Source of the DNA: Caprella mutica
Taxonomy: Eukaryota; Arthropoda; Malacostraca; Amphipoda; Caprellidae
Direction of reading: 5' to 3'
Assembly (NCBI GenBank): GCA_947561585.1
Contig: CANNZV010000939.1
Span: 62,001 to 126,000 of the forward strand
Length of the DNA stretch: 64,000 nt
Within the stretch, counting starts at the first letter, position 1; every line of letters starts with the position of its first letter. A program made the position numbers and the translations under genes. Below are positions 24,316 to 34,456 of this stretch, one piece after another. The notes below the pieces were generated by a model. It was not told where the DNA came from. It did no database searches and saw nothing but the letters and a program-made list of their open reading frames with translations.

Positions 24316-24392
24316 CCAGGATGGCTCAGTGGATATGTCCCAGACTCAAAACAACAGCAAACTACAGGGACCCCAGTTCGATTCCGGAAACA
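24316..24392 (+). other. tRNA-like segment, possible SINE head
   Basis: A Pol III A-box-like TGGCTCAGTGG (24322-24332) is followed about 45 bases later by a B-box-like AGTTCGATTCC (24375-24385). The acceptor stem does not pair convincingly, so this is a decayed tRNA or SINE head rather than a working tRNA gene. Confidence 0.45.
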
Positions 24393-24545
24393 CCTCTTCA
24401 TTTCTTTCCCCATTTCTTCCAATTTAATTTGTATATAACAATATGTAACATTAAACTAAATAATATATAGGCGAATTACATATACACTATATACAGTAAA
24501 GTAAGAAATGGCAATAAAATTAGTATGATCTTTTTGATTTCTTGA

Positions 24546-25196
24546 CACATGGTACTGATGTGTGTTACACATGGTACTGATATGTGTTTCACATGGTATT
24601 GATATGGGTAACATATGGTACTGATATGGGTAACATATGGTACAGATATGGGTAACATATGGTATTGATATGGGTAACATATGGTACAGATATGGGTAGC
24701 ATATGGTATTGATATGGGTAACATATGGTACAGATATGGGTAACATATGGTATTGATATGGGTAACATATGGTACAGATATGGGTAACATATGGTACAGA
24801 TATGGGTAACATATGGTATTGATATGGGTAACATATGGTACAGATATGGGTAACATATGGTACAGATATGGGTAACATATGGTATTGATATGGGTAACAT
24901 ATGGTACAGATATGGGTAACATATGGTACAGATATGGGTAACATATGGTATTGATATGGGTAACATATGGTACAGATATGGGTAACATATGGTACAGATA
25001 TGGGTAACATATGGTATTGATATGGGTAACATATGGTACAGATATGGGTAACATATGGTACAGATATGGGTAACATGTGGTATTGATATGGGTAACATAT
25101 GGTACAGATATGGGTAACATATGGTATTGATATGGGTAACATATGGTACAGATATGGGTAGCATATGGTACAGATATGGGGAACATATGGTACTGA
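24546..25196 (+). repeat. 22-bp minisatellite
   Basis: About 29 copies of GGTACAGATATGGGTAAC plus ATAT. GGTACAG and GGTATTG units alternate in a near-regular two-to-three-unit pattern. The minus-strand ORFs across it are repeat artefacts. Confidence 0.97.
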
Positions 25197-25712
25197 TATG
25201 TGGTTTTGTTATGGTTTACATGTGTATTCCATATGTTATACATGTGGCAAAACTACATGTATAACATATCGTCCAAGGTTCCAAAAATCAACATTGTAAC
25301 CACATTGTTATAATGTGGACATAACCACATGGTATACATGTGGAAATGTTTGCAGGGTTGTGATGGCCCAATTTGTAGCTTCTCAAGGGCATGGAAATGC
25401 AAAAGATTTACCTATGACACCCTATATTATATTGATATAATTTATAATAATAACAATATAAAGCATAATATAGACCTAGCAACGCCGTGTGCCAACAACT
25501 CTAGATACTTGGCAACAAACACTGACTAATGAATATTTTATATTATATATGTTATATTTCATTTTACTATAGAGTATACTGTATAGAGTGTGAAAACATA
25601 AGAATTTTAGTCTTTCAGTGTTTACATCACATAAAGATACATTGCTGTTGTAGTCGTTATCCTGAGTTATATAGGAAAATATCCTTCATCGGTATTAATA
25701 AACAGTCTAATT

Positions 25713-26564
25713 CAGTGGTTCTTAAAGGGGCAGTTCAGTCAATTTTTGTTTTCATAATATTAATGTTGAACGATCACTTAGTGAGAATAAAGCATTCTTG
25801 TAGAATTAAACGGTTAAAAAAAATATAATAAGCGATATATATCATATTTTATAAATTCGATTTAGTTCCTGCGTCCTCCTACAGATGGCGCCACCACTCT
25901 GTACTATTTGTTTTCATTTTACAGCTGATAACACGTAAACAATTTTTCTATCAACAGTATTACCAGGTAATTTATGAAGAGATTGTTTTCTTTTCAAAAC
26001 TAAATCTAATTGACACGAAGGACAGTTTTCAATTTCACAAATTCTTTTCACCATTTTCAAACATATAATAACAGATTCAAGTCTGGGACTGGTTATCATT
26101 TTGTTTACGTACTACAATGATTAGTACGTCGGTTCACCACAGTCCACAGATGGCGCCACTTATTTAAAATATACTTTTTAAATTAACATTTCTAAAACCA
26201 ACGAATATTCTAATGTTACATAAATAAATATACTAAATCGATTTAGGACCAATTTGGCGATAGTTTGATTTTGACTGAACTGCCCCTTTAAGGTGGGTAT
26301 CCCGGCACCTCTTTTGGCCTGGATTGTTAGTAGGAGGTGCCTGGGATTTTTAATGAATTTTAATTTTCCTTACGTAAATAAATAAGTTTATAAATTATTT
26401 AAAAAAAACATTAAGTTTCCTTACTTTTTGATTTTAAATTCTCACATCATAGTAATCGAATATATTATAGTAGTAGCTTTTCAATCTATTTCAATGCAAT
26501 ACAATGCTCAGGGGGTGCATGAGAAAAGCAAGGGGGAGCGAGAAAAATACTTTGAGAACCACAG
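25713..26564. mobile_element. hAT-like element interrupted by a TTAA MITE
   Basis: The ends are CAGTGGTTCTTAAGG (reading across the inner insertion) and, inverted, CTGTGGTTCTCAAAG. The flanks GTCTAATT and CTCTAATT resemble an 8-bp target duplication with one base offset. No transposase remains. Confidence 0.65.
25726..26287. mobile_element. piggyBac-like MITE with TTAA target sites, nested in a hAT element
   Basis: The inverted ends are AGGGGCAGTTCAGTCAA, with TTAA on both sides (25722-25725 and 26288-26291). Removing it restores a continuous hAT terminus. Two CAGATGGCGCCAC words lie inside, and a small minus-strand frame (25914-26099) contains a weak CEIENCPSC...LHKLP pattern. Confidence 0.85.
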
Positions 26565-26639
26565 ACTCTAATTGAAGAACACAATTGCATGGGAGAGCTG
26601 AAAGAGACCGGATTTGATATCTCTAGACGAAGTAGAGAT

Positions 26640-27010
26640 ATTAGAATTTGTAGAAGTTGTTAACGTTGTGTCGTGAGTAAATTAGACAGTAGTAAGGACA
26701 GATGATATGTCACTCATATTATTCACAAAAATTAAGAAAAGGACAGTTCCTAATACACTGCCTTGAGGTACACCCACTGTCATCACACTTCGCCTGGATG
26801 TAATCCTCACTCTCTGACCCCTGTTCATTGGGTATAGCTTCTAAACCTTTCAATAGATAGCACACTGACACCAAATTATTCAAATTTAGATAAGAATATA
26901 CTATATTAGTAACTGTATCGAATGCCATAGAGAAATAATCATACCCGTTCATAATATGTTTGATGTTATCAAGATTTTTATAAATTAACTCATCAAAGTA
27001 GTAATTAATG
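26640..27010 (-). pseudogene. LINE reverse transcriptase fossil
   Basis: On the minus strand one frame gives the AFDTV motif (around 26930). Another, shifted, gives GVPQGSVLGTVLFLIFVNNM (around 26710-26770), which is the core reverse transcriptase B motif. The needed frameshift and the absence of the rest of the enzyme show a dead fragment. Confidence 0.8.
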
Positions 27011-27776
27011 GCATCTTATCAGGATAAACCTCTTTACTGATTTTACTTACAATAGACTATTTGTTAAGTAATCTCCTGCATTCACACTTCTTTATGATTT
27101 ACTTAGACAAAAGGGTAAAACAGAGTTTGTTTTAACGTGTTTATTTATATTGACACACCAAATTGATCGCAAGTTTAGTCAAGTAAATAAGATTTTATTG
27201 AACCAGCTCGAAAATATCCTTCAGTTAATTATAACTAATACACAGGTAATTACTAAAATATAAGTTCATGTAGAAATAAATAAAATAAAATAAATGAACA
27301 ATTTAGTACGAATATCAGTACTACAAGTTTAAAAATTAATCTCCAAAACATAAATATTAAGAAAAAAATCAAACGAGCATTTTAATAATCGCACTCTACC
27401 ATTTCTATTGTGATTATTGGTTATTATTCTTCACCGTGCTATTATATTTAGACTGGCCACAAATTTTTTGTGTTCATTTATTATTGCTATATAGTATTTC
27501 GAGTTTTGTTTCAAAGGATTAGAGATGAAGGTGAAAAGCTCATGGAGTTTTGTAGTCTTCCTGTGGTAGGAACAGAGGCGAGGAGGTGAAAATAAAAAGA
27601 GATTAGCAATTCACTTGATTAAGATATATTTGGAATTATTGAACTAGTACAAGTTTAGATATGAATGATGTAATTATGATATGTAACCCCTAAGACATGT
27701 ATGTATGTCCTCTTTCATATGTTGCATTTTGCGTATTTTTTGAGATATTTTCCTTAAACGACTCTATAAATACAAG
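27011..27776. other. AT-rich intergenic stretch
   Basis: Nothing recognised on either strand. Confidence 0.45.
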
Positions 27777-28264
27777 TGTACGGTTTCATACATTAGATCA
27801 CATGTGTACGTTTTCATACATTAAATCACATGTGTACGTTTTCATACATTAGATCACATGTGTACGTTTTCATACATTAAATCACATGTGTACGTTTTCA
27901 TACATTAGATCACATGTGTACGCTTTCGTACATTAGATCACATGTGTACGTTTTCATACATTAGATCACATGTGTACGTTTTCATACATTAGATCACATG
28001 TGTACGTTTTCATACATTAGATCACATGTGTACGCTTTCGTACATTAGATCACATGTGTACGCTTTCATACATTAGATCACATGTGTACGTTTTCATACA
28101 TTAAATCACATGTGTACGCTTTCATACATTAGATCACATGTGTACGCTTTCATACATTAGATCACATGTGTACGCTTTTATACATTAGATCACATGTGTA
28201 CGTTTTCATACATTAAATCACATGTGTACGTTTTCATACATTAAATCACATGTGTACGTTTTCA
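27777..28264 (+). repeat. 28-bp minisatellite
   Basis: About 17 copies of a unit with TACGTTTTCATACATTA then GATCACATGTG. CACATGTG is a perfect palindrome. Variants GCTTTC/GTTTTC and TTAGA/TTAAA are interspersed. Confidence 0.97.
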
Positions 28265-28740
28265 ATCGTCAATCACTATTGTGATTTTTTAAAAGAATAT
28301 CATAGTTTTTTCCCTTTTTTTTCCACACTCAAATAAAATCCTGGCATCAGAGTTAAATAACATTGTGCTTAAATGTAGGTAGAGTTACAAGATGTTATTG
28401 TAGTTTGGTAATTAAAGTAAGTTCATTGAATTTAAAGTAATTTTGAGGATAAATAGTACAAGGATACTTGTTTTTGCATTGTAAGAATAATATTTTCACA
28501 AAGTTGAATAGTAATTGGAATTCATAATATTGATTTGAAACTTTGAACAAAAGAGTTAAATCGAAATGTTTTTGAAAATATTGTGTTGCTTTTGTTTTTA
28601 TTATTTATTTTTGCATTGAATAATATTGTATTCTAATTTTGGAATTAATTTTGATACTTGATGCCACTCTTTCGGAGCATTTTTTATGTTGAAATCTCCT
28701 TTGAGAAAGAGGTTAGTAGACGTGTTAGTAAGGTCTACAC
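28265..28740. other. AT-rich intergenic stretch
   Basis: Nothing recognised apart from T-runs. Confidence 0.45.
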
Positions 28741-29330
28741 CAGGGATGAGCAAAGGCAGCACTCAGTGCTCTTTAAGCACTCAGTGTAGCACTGGTATCT
28801 AGAAGAGGAACTGGGTTCATTTTCTTCCAAAGAAAATTTAGAAATTTTAGCCATAACTCCTTTAAAAGTTACAAGTATAATATGGAAGAAGTTGGTTAAC
28901 TAATTGAAGATCATTATATTTGTACTGGCCTTGATAGTCAATTTTATCCGTTTATAGAGCATTTTTTGTTCATTGTGACCGACAATAAACTGGTCGAAAG
29001 TAAATGCTTATAACTTAAAAAGTAATTGGTGTAGAGAGGAAACAAAAACCACATAAAAGAGTATATTCTCAAGTTTAATTTTGTATAACAGATATTGAAA
29101 ACTATCGATAAAGTATACTGATATCGTAATTAAACATAATGGATATCTCGTCAACACATTTTACTCAACCCTCATGAATTATTATACAACTAACTATTGA
29201 GTAGCGTGTTTTCATTTCTAAACAATATCATTTAAGCAGTTCTCCAATTAAGTTAAGAGAAACTTTGCCATTCAATGCAACTAGGATATAAACACTTAAA
29301 TGGTATAAAAGGTGTTCAATAAATGGTGCT

Positions 29331-29392
29331 TCAGAATTGCCTCTCCGAAATGAAACAGTACTTTGTACTGAGTTTTTATTTAGTAATCTGAG
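29331..29392 (+). repeat. Direct repeat, copy 1 (partner at 32272-32332)
   Basis: Shares TTCAGAATTGCCTCT, CGAAATGAAACAG and CTGAGTTTTTATTTAGTAAT with 32272-32332. The pair brackets a block of about 2.9 kb inside the mariner-type element. Confidence 0.85.
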
Positions 29393-29564
29393 AACGATAC
29401 AAAAAGGCACTATGAACAACAAATGTATATTATAATTCCTTAACTGACCGCGAATCCATTCTTGCTTGATTTCAATATTAATTCATATGAATCCTTGACC
29501 ATTACAATGAGTTATCGAGCAATGAGTGGATTCGTCGTCCTCTGTTTTCCCCTGTTTTACCTGC

Positions 29565-30310
29565 AGAAATCTGGCAACATCTTATTTCGCACCTGTGATT
29601 GTGGAATGTTTGGGGCTAAAAGTCAGTTATCATCTCCTCCTCCTACGGTGAACATTCAAACAGCTATCAGTCTCCATATGTCATTCCTATCTTCAGCTCA
29701 TCAAAGTGCTTACCTAGCTAGGGTTTAATCCACTATATTTGAATGCGGAACTTTAACTAACGATTTCAATATGAGACCTCTAATGGAGACCCATATTTTG
29801 AACATGGAGTGAGAGATATGTCATGCCCGAGGAGCGATGAACTGGCCACTGATGAAACCCTAAAACTGACCAACTACTGAGATAGCACTATGGAAGTGTT
29901 TTCCGTGCAGGACCTACAATATCAAACGATGTAAGTGTTAAGGATTCATTTTCTTTACTTTTCTTCATCCATAAAGATATAAAGAACACTTTAACCCTCT
30001 AAATTAATCTCATTAAACATAATTAAAATCTGATTAAAATTAGTATATTATAGAATTGGATTCTCGGTTATTATAAGGGAATTATGATTGTACATTATTT
30101 TTTTTATTATTTAAAAGTTAAAGCCAATATTTAAAAGGCTAGGATTGTAAATCCTGTGCGGTATATAAATTATTAAATGACTGGATATTTGAATTCCTTT
30201 CTTAAATTTCAGGTATCTCAGTCATCACGGGGATAGAGCAGTAACGCTGAGAGACCTGCTACATTGGGGAATTACTTTAACATTATAACATGCTACCACA
30301 ATGTAGCATT
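29565..30310 (+). ncRNA. Possible spliced non-coding transcript
   Basis: A good acceptor (TTTTACCTGCAG, exon from 29571) and a donor (GATGTAAGTG near 29932) bracket a segment with stops in all frames. A second acceptor (AAATTTCAG near 30212) is followed by an AATAAATA word near 30314. This is only the layout of splice signals; no conserved product was recognised. Confidence 0.2.
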
Positions 30311-31146
30311 CTAATAAATATATTCTATCTTTCTAAATGATATTTATATCCTTGCCATTTAGAGGTTTAGATTGTTTGTTGGTAGTCTTTTATTTTAGTT
30401 CATGGTAACCCCTTACAAGCGAATAGTTTTTTGAAAGCAAAGCTGATCTTTTTCTCTAAAACAAATGCAATTATCCTAATTAGTCATAAATATGGTCAAT
30501 TGATGTTTATTTATTCATGAAACAATACTCACTACAGGGAATTTGACGTATAGAAAATGGAACTTAGTAGTCGAGAGATATAAGCAATTTACCAGATCTT
30601 CTTAAACATATGGATATATATAGGTATATGTGAACTGGAAAAATATTACAACTTAATTACACAGAGGTATATACGAATCCTAAAACAGGTGTAATATAAT
30701 AATTCATCACACAAACACGAACAATAATTCCGCCAAACTAACTTAATTATAAAGAGGTTACATTGTTCGAACAATGAGGCACACATGAATGCGACTTAAA
30801 GGAAGTACCAAAGTAAAGAAAATGGAAAGTTCGGATATAAAACTATGACTAAAGATTATAGCAACCTAATTGCAAGAGACTTCAGAAGAGAAGAAGTACA
30901 AAAAATGGATAGTAAGGAAAATTCAATACAACAGCAAGCTATTAATAAGTTATTAACTATTTCATGAAATGGAATTCAGAAGAGAGAAAGTACAAAAATG
31001 TTTAGAATAGATATGGCTAAAACTATTGTGACCATAACATATAGGAAAGAAAGAAATGTAAATAGAAAAGGATTTCACAAACAAAACCCAATTTAAACAC
31101 TGATAACACATTAGTAAAAATAACAGATCTAACAACTCACACATTT

Positions 31147-31258
31147 CACAAATTCAACGGACTACTTCCTTATTTGATATCAAAAATTCGTGAAATTATT
31201 AAAAGTATTTCATTTTGAATCGCCTATTGAGTGGTTGAAACACTGCTTTCCAGCACAC
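31147..31258 (+). repeat. Direct repeat, copy 1 (partner at 32390-32525)
   Basis: Nearly identical to 32390-32525 (ACTACTTCCTTATTTGATAT ... GTGGTTGAAACACTGCTTTC) except for a roughly 25-base segment present only in the second copy. The pair flanks the ORF region 31301-32217. Confidence 0.9.
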
Positions 31259-31300
31259 TCCCACCTGGCAACCAAAGTTGATTTACATAAATCACAATAT

Positions 31301-32217
31301 TCAAAGTGGCCCGAAGATGGGACATGCAGAAAAGGATATCACATATTGGAGAATTGCTTCTCCAATCTTGAAGTTGCGCCCAACGTACAGACACTTCAAT
31401 CTCTGTTGAAGGTTTCCCAAGTAGTGCAATTTCCATTTCTTCCATAAGCAGCATGCTAAAAATTTTACCCTTTTCCTCCTGCTTGATCGTTTTTCAACGA
31501 ACAAACTGTTCGACCGGCTGACACCAAAAGTGAAGTGTCGACAATGATGCTTTCTCTTCCCATGAAAATGTCTAACAATTGCAGCAGTCAGAGGATGATG
31601 GGAAGAGAGCTGAAGAGGATGTTTGATGCTGCAATCTAAAGACGAGTCCTGGAGTCTCCCAATGGCGACCATGATGGGAGGCCGGAACGCAGCGCCAGCC
31701 ATCGAAGCTAGGGGAGGCTGGAGTACAGCGTTACCCATAGAGGCTGGGACAGACTGGAGCACAGCGTCACCCATAGAGGCTGGGACAGACTGGAGCACAG
31801 CGCGTTACCCATCGAGGCTGGGGGAGACTGAAACACAGCGTTACCCATCGAGGATTGGGGAGACTGCAGCACAGTGTTACCCCTGCAGATGTCGATGAAA
31901 ACTCCATTAAACTTATCATTAAACTGGATCATACCAGTTCTGAGCTGAGTCCTATCTCTTCGAATTGCCTGGGCTTTTGCCCAGGAAGCTGTTTTGACAA
32001 GCTTGTCAGCCAAACATACGGATGAGTCATAGTAAGACTTCCACAAATATTTAACCTTTGTGGTAGTAGAGGAAAGTGAAGTTGTACCATTTACATCAAG
32101 AAGATCTGTGCTCAAGATGTACCTCAGGGATGTCTGAAACTCCTCGTACACCTCACGAGTTTCTCTCAATGTACTGACGGTTCTTCGTTTTACTGGGGAC
32201 GAGTGAAGCATGTTCAC
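31301..32217 (-). pseudogene. Unknown intronless ORF broken by a 2-bp insertion in an internal repeat
   Basis: One minus-strand frame runs from an ATG at 32217 (starting MNMLHSSPVKRRTV) and reads non-repetitive sequence (such as REVYEEFQTSLRYIL and DKLVKTASWAKAQAIRRDRT) into a 36-bp (12-residue) tandem repeat around 31717-31880 encoding QSxPASMGNAVL units. One unit is 38 bp long, which shifts the frame. The next frame carries the same repeat on and continues to a stop at 31301. Unshifted, the protein would have been about 300 residues. I do not recognise the family. Being intronless and flanked by direct repeats, it may be a retrocopy or transposon cargo. Confidence 0.5.
31717..31880 (-). repeat. 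36-bp tandem repeat inside the ORF
   Basis: About four and a half units containing GACTGGAGCACAGCG and ACCCATAGAGGCTGGG. The period is a multiple of three except for one 38-bp unit (around 31788-31825). Confidence 0.9.
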
Positions 32218-32271
32218 TGATTAGTGAATTTTATATCTGATACCTCATTCCATTGAAGCCACTGTAATTAC

Positions 32272-32332
32272 TGTTTCAGAATTGCCTCTACGAAATGAAA
32301 CAGCGCTATGGACTGAGTTTTTATTTAGTAAT
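32272..32332 (+). repeat. Direct repeat, copy 2 (partner at 29331-29392)
   Basis: See the partner; differs by a handful of substitutions. Confidence 0.85.
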
Positions 32333-32389
32333 CAATTCACAAAAGGTACGGGAATACTTTGTTCCATCTGATACCTCATTCCATTTTTC

Positions 32390-32525
32390 ACAAATTCAAC
32401 GGACTACTTCCTTATTTGATATCAAAAATTCGTGAAATTATTTGTCAGTTCTAAATGTTATTACTCTTAAAAGTATTTCATTTTGAATCGCCTATTGAGT
32501 GGTTGAAACACTGCTTTCCAGCACA
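32390..32525 (+). repeat. Direct repeat, copy 2 (partner at 31147-31258)
   Basis: Longer copy of the pair flanking the broken ORF. Confidence 0.9.
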
Positions 32526-32639
32526 AATAGAGTGATTGAGACACCATTGCAATTGCAGAAATTGACACAGTTTGGTGCGGTTTGAGTTCGCATAGTTCCT
32601 GTGCCATTCTTTTCAAAGATGCCGAGACTGCGAATGCTT

Positions 32640-33040
32640 GTTCTGTGAACACCGAGGTTTACATTGAAATGTTGGATACTGTAATGACAGACGACAATCA
32701 TCCTGACGTTTGGTTCCAACTGGACGGTGCAACTGCACATTCATAATTGTCTGCACTAGTTTGGTTGAAAAATCGCACCAAGGACAAGGTTATCCATCAC
32801 CGAACTGAATTTCCTTGGCAAGCTAGGTCCCCAGACCTTTTGCCTTTGGAATTTTTCTCCGGATATAAGTTAAAGAAAAGGTATTTGACTCGAAACCAAC
32901 CATGATTGAAGGCTTGAAGCAAATAATAAGTAAAGTAATCAAGATTTAGTAGTTGCAGTAGTCGCTAATTTTGAAAAAAGGATTAATCTCTGTATTAGGC
33001 AGGGTGGTGGCCATTTCGAGCACTTGCTATAAACTGAATA
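32640..33040 (+). pseudogene. Decayed Tc1/mariner-type transposase, C-terminal half
   Basis: Plus-strand reading gives VWFQLDGATAHS followed by a stop, then EFPWQARSPDLLPLEFF. These match the QQDGATAH and WPxRSPDLxPLDFF motifs around the second and third catalytic acidic residues. Stops and missing N-terminal parts show it is inactive. It lies against the right inverted terminus at about 33040-33150. Confidence 0.85.
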
Positions 33041-33615
33041 AAACTTGAGAATATATTCTTCCATGTGAATTTTATTTTTCCTTTCTACACCAATTGCTTT
33101 TTAAGTTATGAGTATCTACTTTCGACCAGTTTTTGTTGGTCACCCGGTATATTGTTACAGTAGAGACGGTATATTTTTTACTTCTGGCTCTTATTATCTA
33201 GATCAGTTCTCTTTATATTTTTCATACATTTGTCTAGAGACACACTAACACTGGTAAGAATTAGTGCAATCATTTTTAATTCCATTTTTTAATAAGTTAG
33301 GGAGCCATTGTCATTTATCCTGTGATTTTATGATTTATTTATTATTACTTTTGCAAGATAACTTATTTTGGATCTTATTGTGAATTATTTGCACATGAAA
33401 AGAATATAATTATTCATCATTTATTAATTCCTTTAATTGCAAATGATACATCTACTACCAATATGTAAAATATATACAATCATACAAAATATGTACGACT
33501 GTTCGTACTTCAATAAAATCTACCACCTCATTCTAATTACTCAGTATGCCCTGCTATTTAAAAGAACGAAAAGAAAATGGGAATGGCACTGAGATTCCAT
33601 TTCCCCCCCCCCCTG

Positions 33616-34448
33616 GTATAGCAGTTAAGGCTGACCATTTTCTATGAATCTTTGAAGGGATACTATGATAATTTTTTTATAAAGGCCCCCTGCGAGAAGA
33701 AGCAGATACGATAAATGATAAAATATGAAGAAAAAAGTTAGGATTTTTTATGAGGTCTGAATATTTTCTCTCACAGAGATGGTTATTTATACTTGGCTAC
33801 TTGTAGTTTTAAAATCTAAAGACTGGTGTATTATATAATTACTTCTGTATCAAGTGTGCCTCGATAGCGTGAGTCTTGAGTTAATTTTAATTATGTATGA
33901 ATGATAAAATCCGTGGTATGATTGATTTACACATCTCAATATAATTGAGGTTTCTAATTTTGTCAGCTTTTTATCTTTGTACCACCTTGTCTAACTTTAG
34001 GCTGCTAATGACTAAGGAACAATTTATAAGTTACTATCCGAACAGAATCAGAACATAATTAACCTAACTGCAAAATAAACTAAATTGAATTCTAATCCAT
34101 TGTTTAAAGGTCCCCTCCACTCTACTTTTTTTATTTCTGTATTTATTAAAACTAAGGTTATTGATTATAAAATTGCGAACCATTTCTAATTTGGTTCTAT
34201 ATTTCTATTATTATTTGTGATTTTACTTCTATCCTTCTCTCCGTGTTACAAGCAAAGAAAAAGAATTAGTGCCTTATCTGACAAATTCAAATCAATAAAA
34301 AGGCTTACAAAGCTGATAAATATATCATAAATCACTACCTATACCGTTACCTAAATACCATTATCCTGAAAAAACATTAGGTACCTTAAAGTGTACCTAA
34401 TTACCATTAAATTTACGATATTACGTGATGAAGATTCATTTCTTGTTC
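33616..34448. other. AT-rich intergenic stretch
   Basis: No gene recognised. CCCCTCCACTCTAC (34115) recurs approximately inverted at 36085-36100, possibly remains of another element enclosing the hAT insertion. Confidence 0.4.
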
Positions 34449-34456
34449 TTCTAATG

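Larger units (their letters stand above)
21774..25357. mobile_element. 3.6-kb foldback-like element (CCCTGCAAACATTTCC ends) with three tandem arrays
   Basis: Both ends read CCCTGCAAACATTTCC followed by CACATG-rich words, in inverted orientation (21774 inward, 25357 inward). Inside are two 60-bp-class arrays in opposite orientation, a short hAT element, a tRNA-like segment and a 22-bp array. The arrays share CACATGG, CATATGG and ACATGTGG words with the element ends, so they probably grew from the subterminal sequence. No transposase was seen. Confidence 0.7.
28976..33150 (+). mobile_element. Tc1/mariner-type element with nested insertions
   Basis: The left end (about 28976-29090) and right end (about 33040-33150) are inverted repeats sharing ACTGGTCGAAAGTA, CATAACTTAAAAAG, AATTGGTGTAGA and ATATTCTCAAGTTT. 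A decayed transposase lies next to the right end. The 4.2-kb length is well above the usual 1.3 kb because other sequence is inserted, including two pairs of direct repeats. Confidence 0.8.
28741..33615. mobile_element. Non-autonomous hAT element, copy 2, interrupted by a mariner-type element
   Basis: It starts CAGGGATGAGCAAA and ends in a C-run followed by CTG. The outer parts (28741-28970 and about 33245-33615) match copy 1 (23603-24241) in order. The middle is the 4.2-kb insertion described separately. Possible target duplication GTCTACAC / GTATAGCA is poor. Confidence 0.75.

Noticed and set aside
24316..24392. Functional tRNA gene
   Set aside because: A- and B-box words are present, but stems do not pair into a cloverleaf; kept only as tRNA-like/SINE head.
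24456..25243. Minus-strand ORFs of 190-255 codons
   Set aside because: 22-bp repeat open in all three minus frames.
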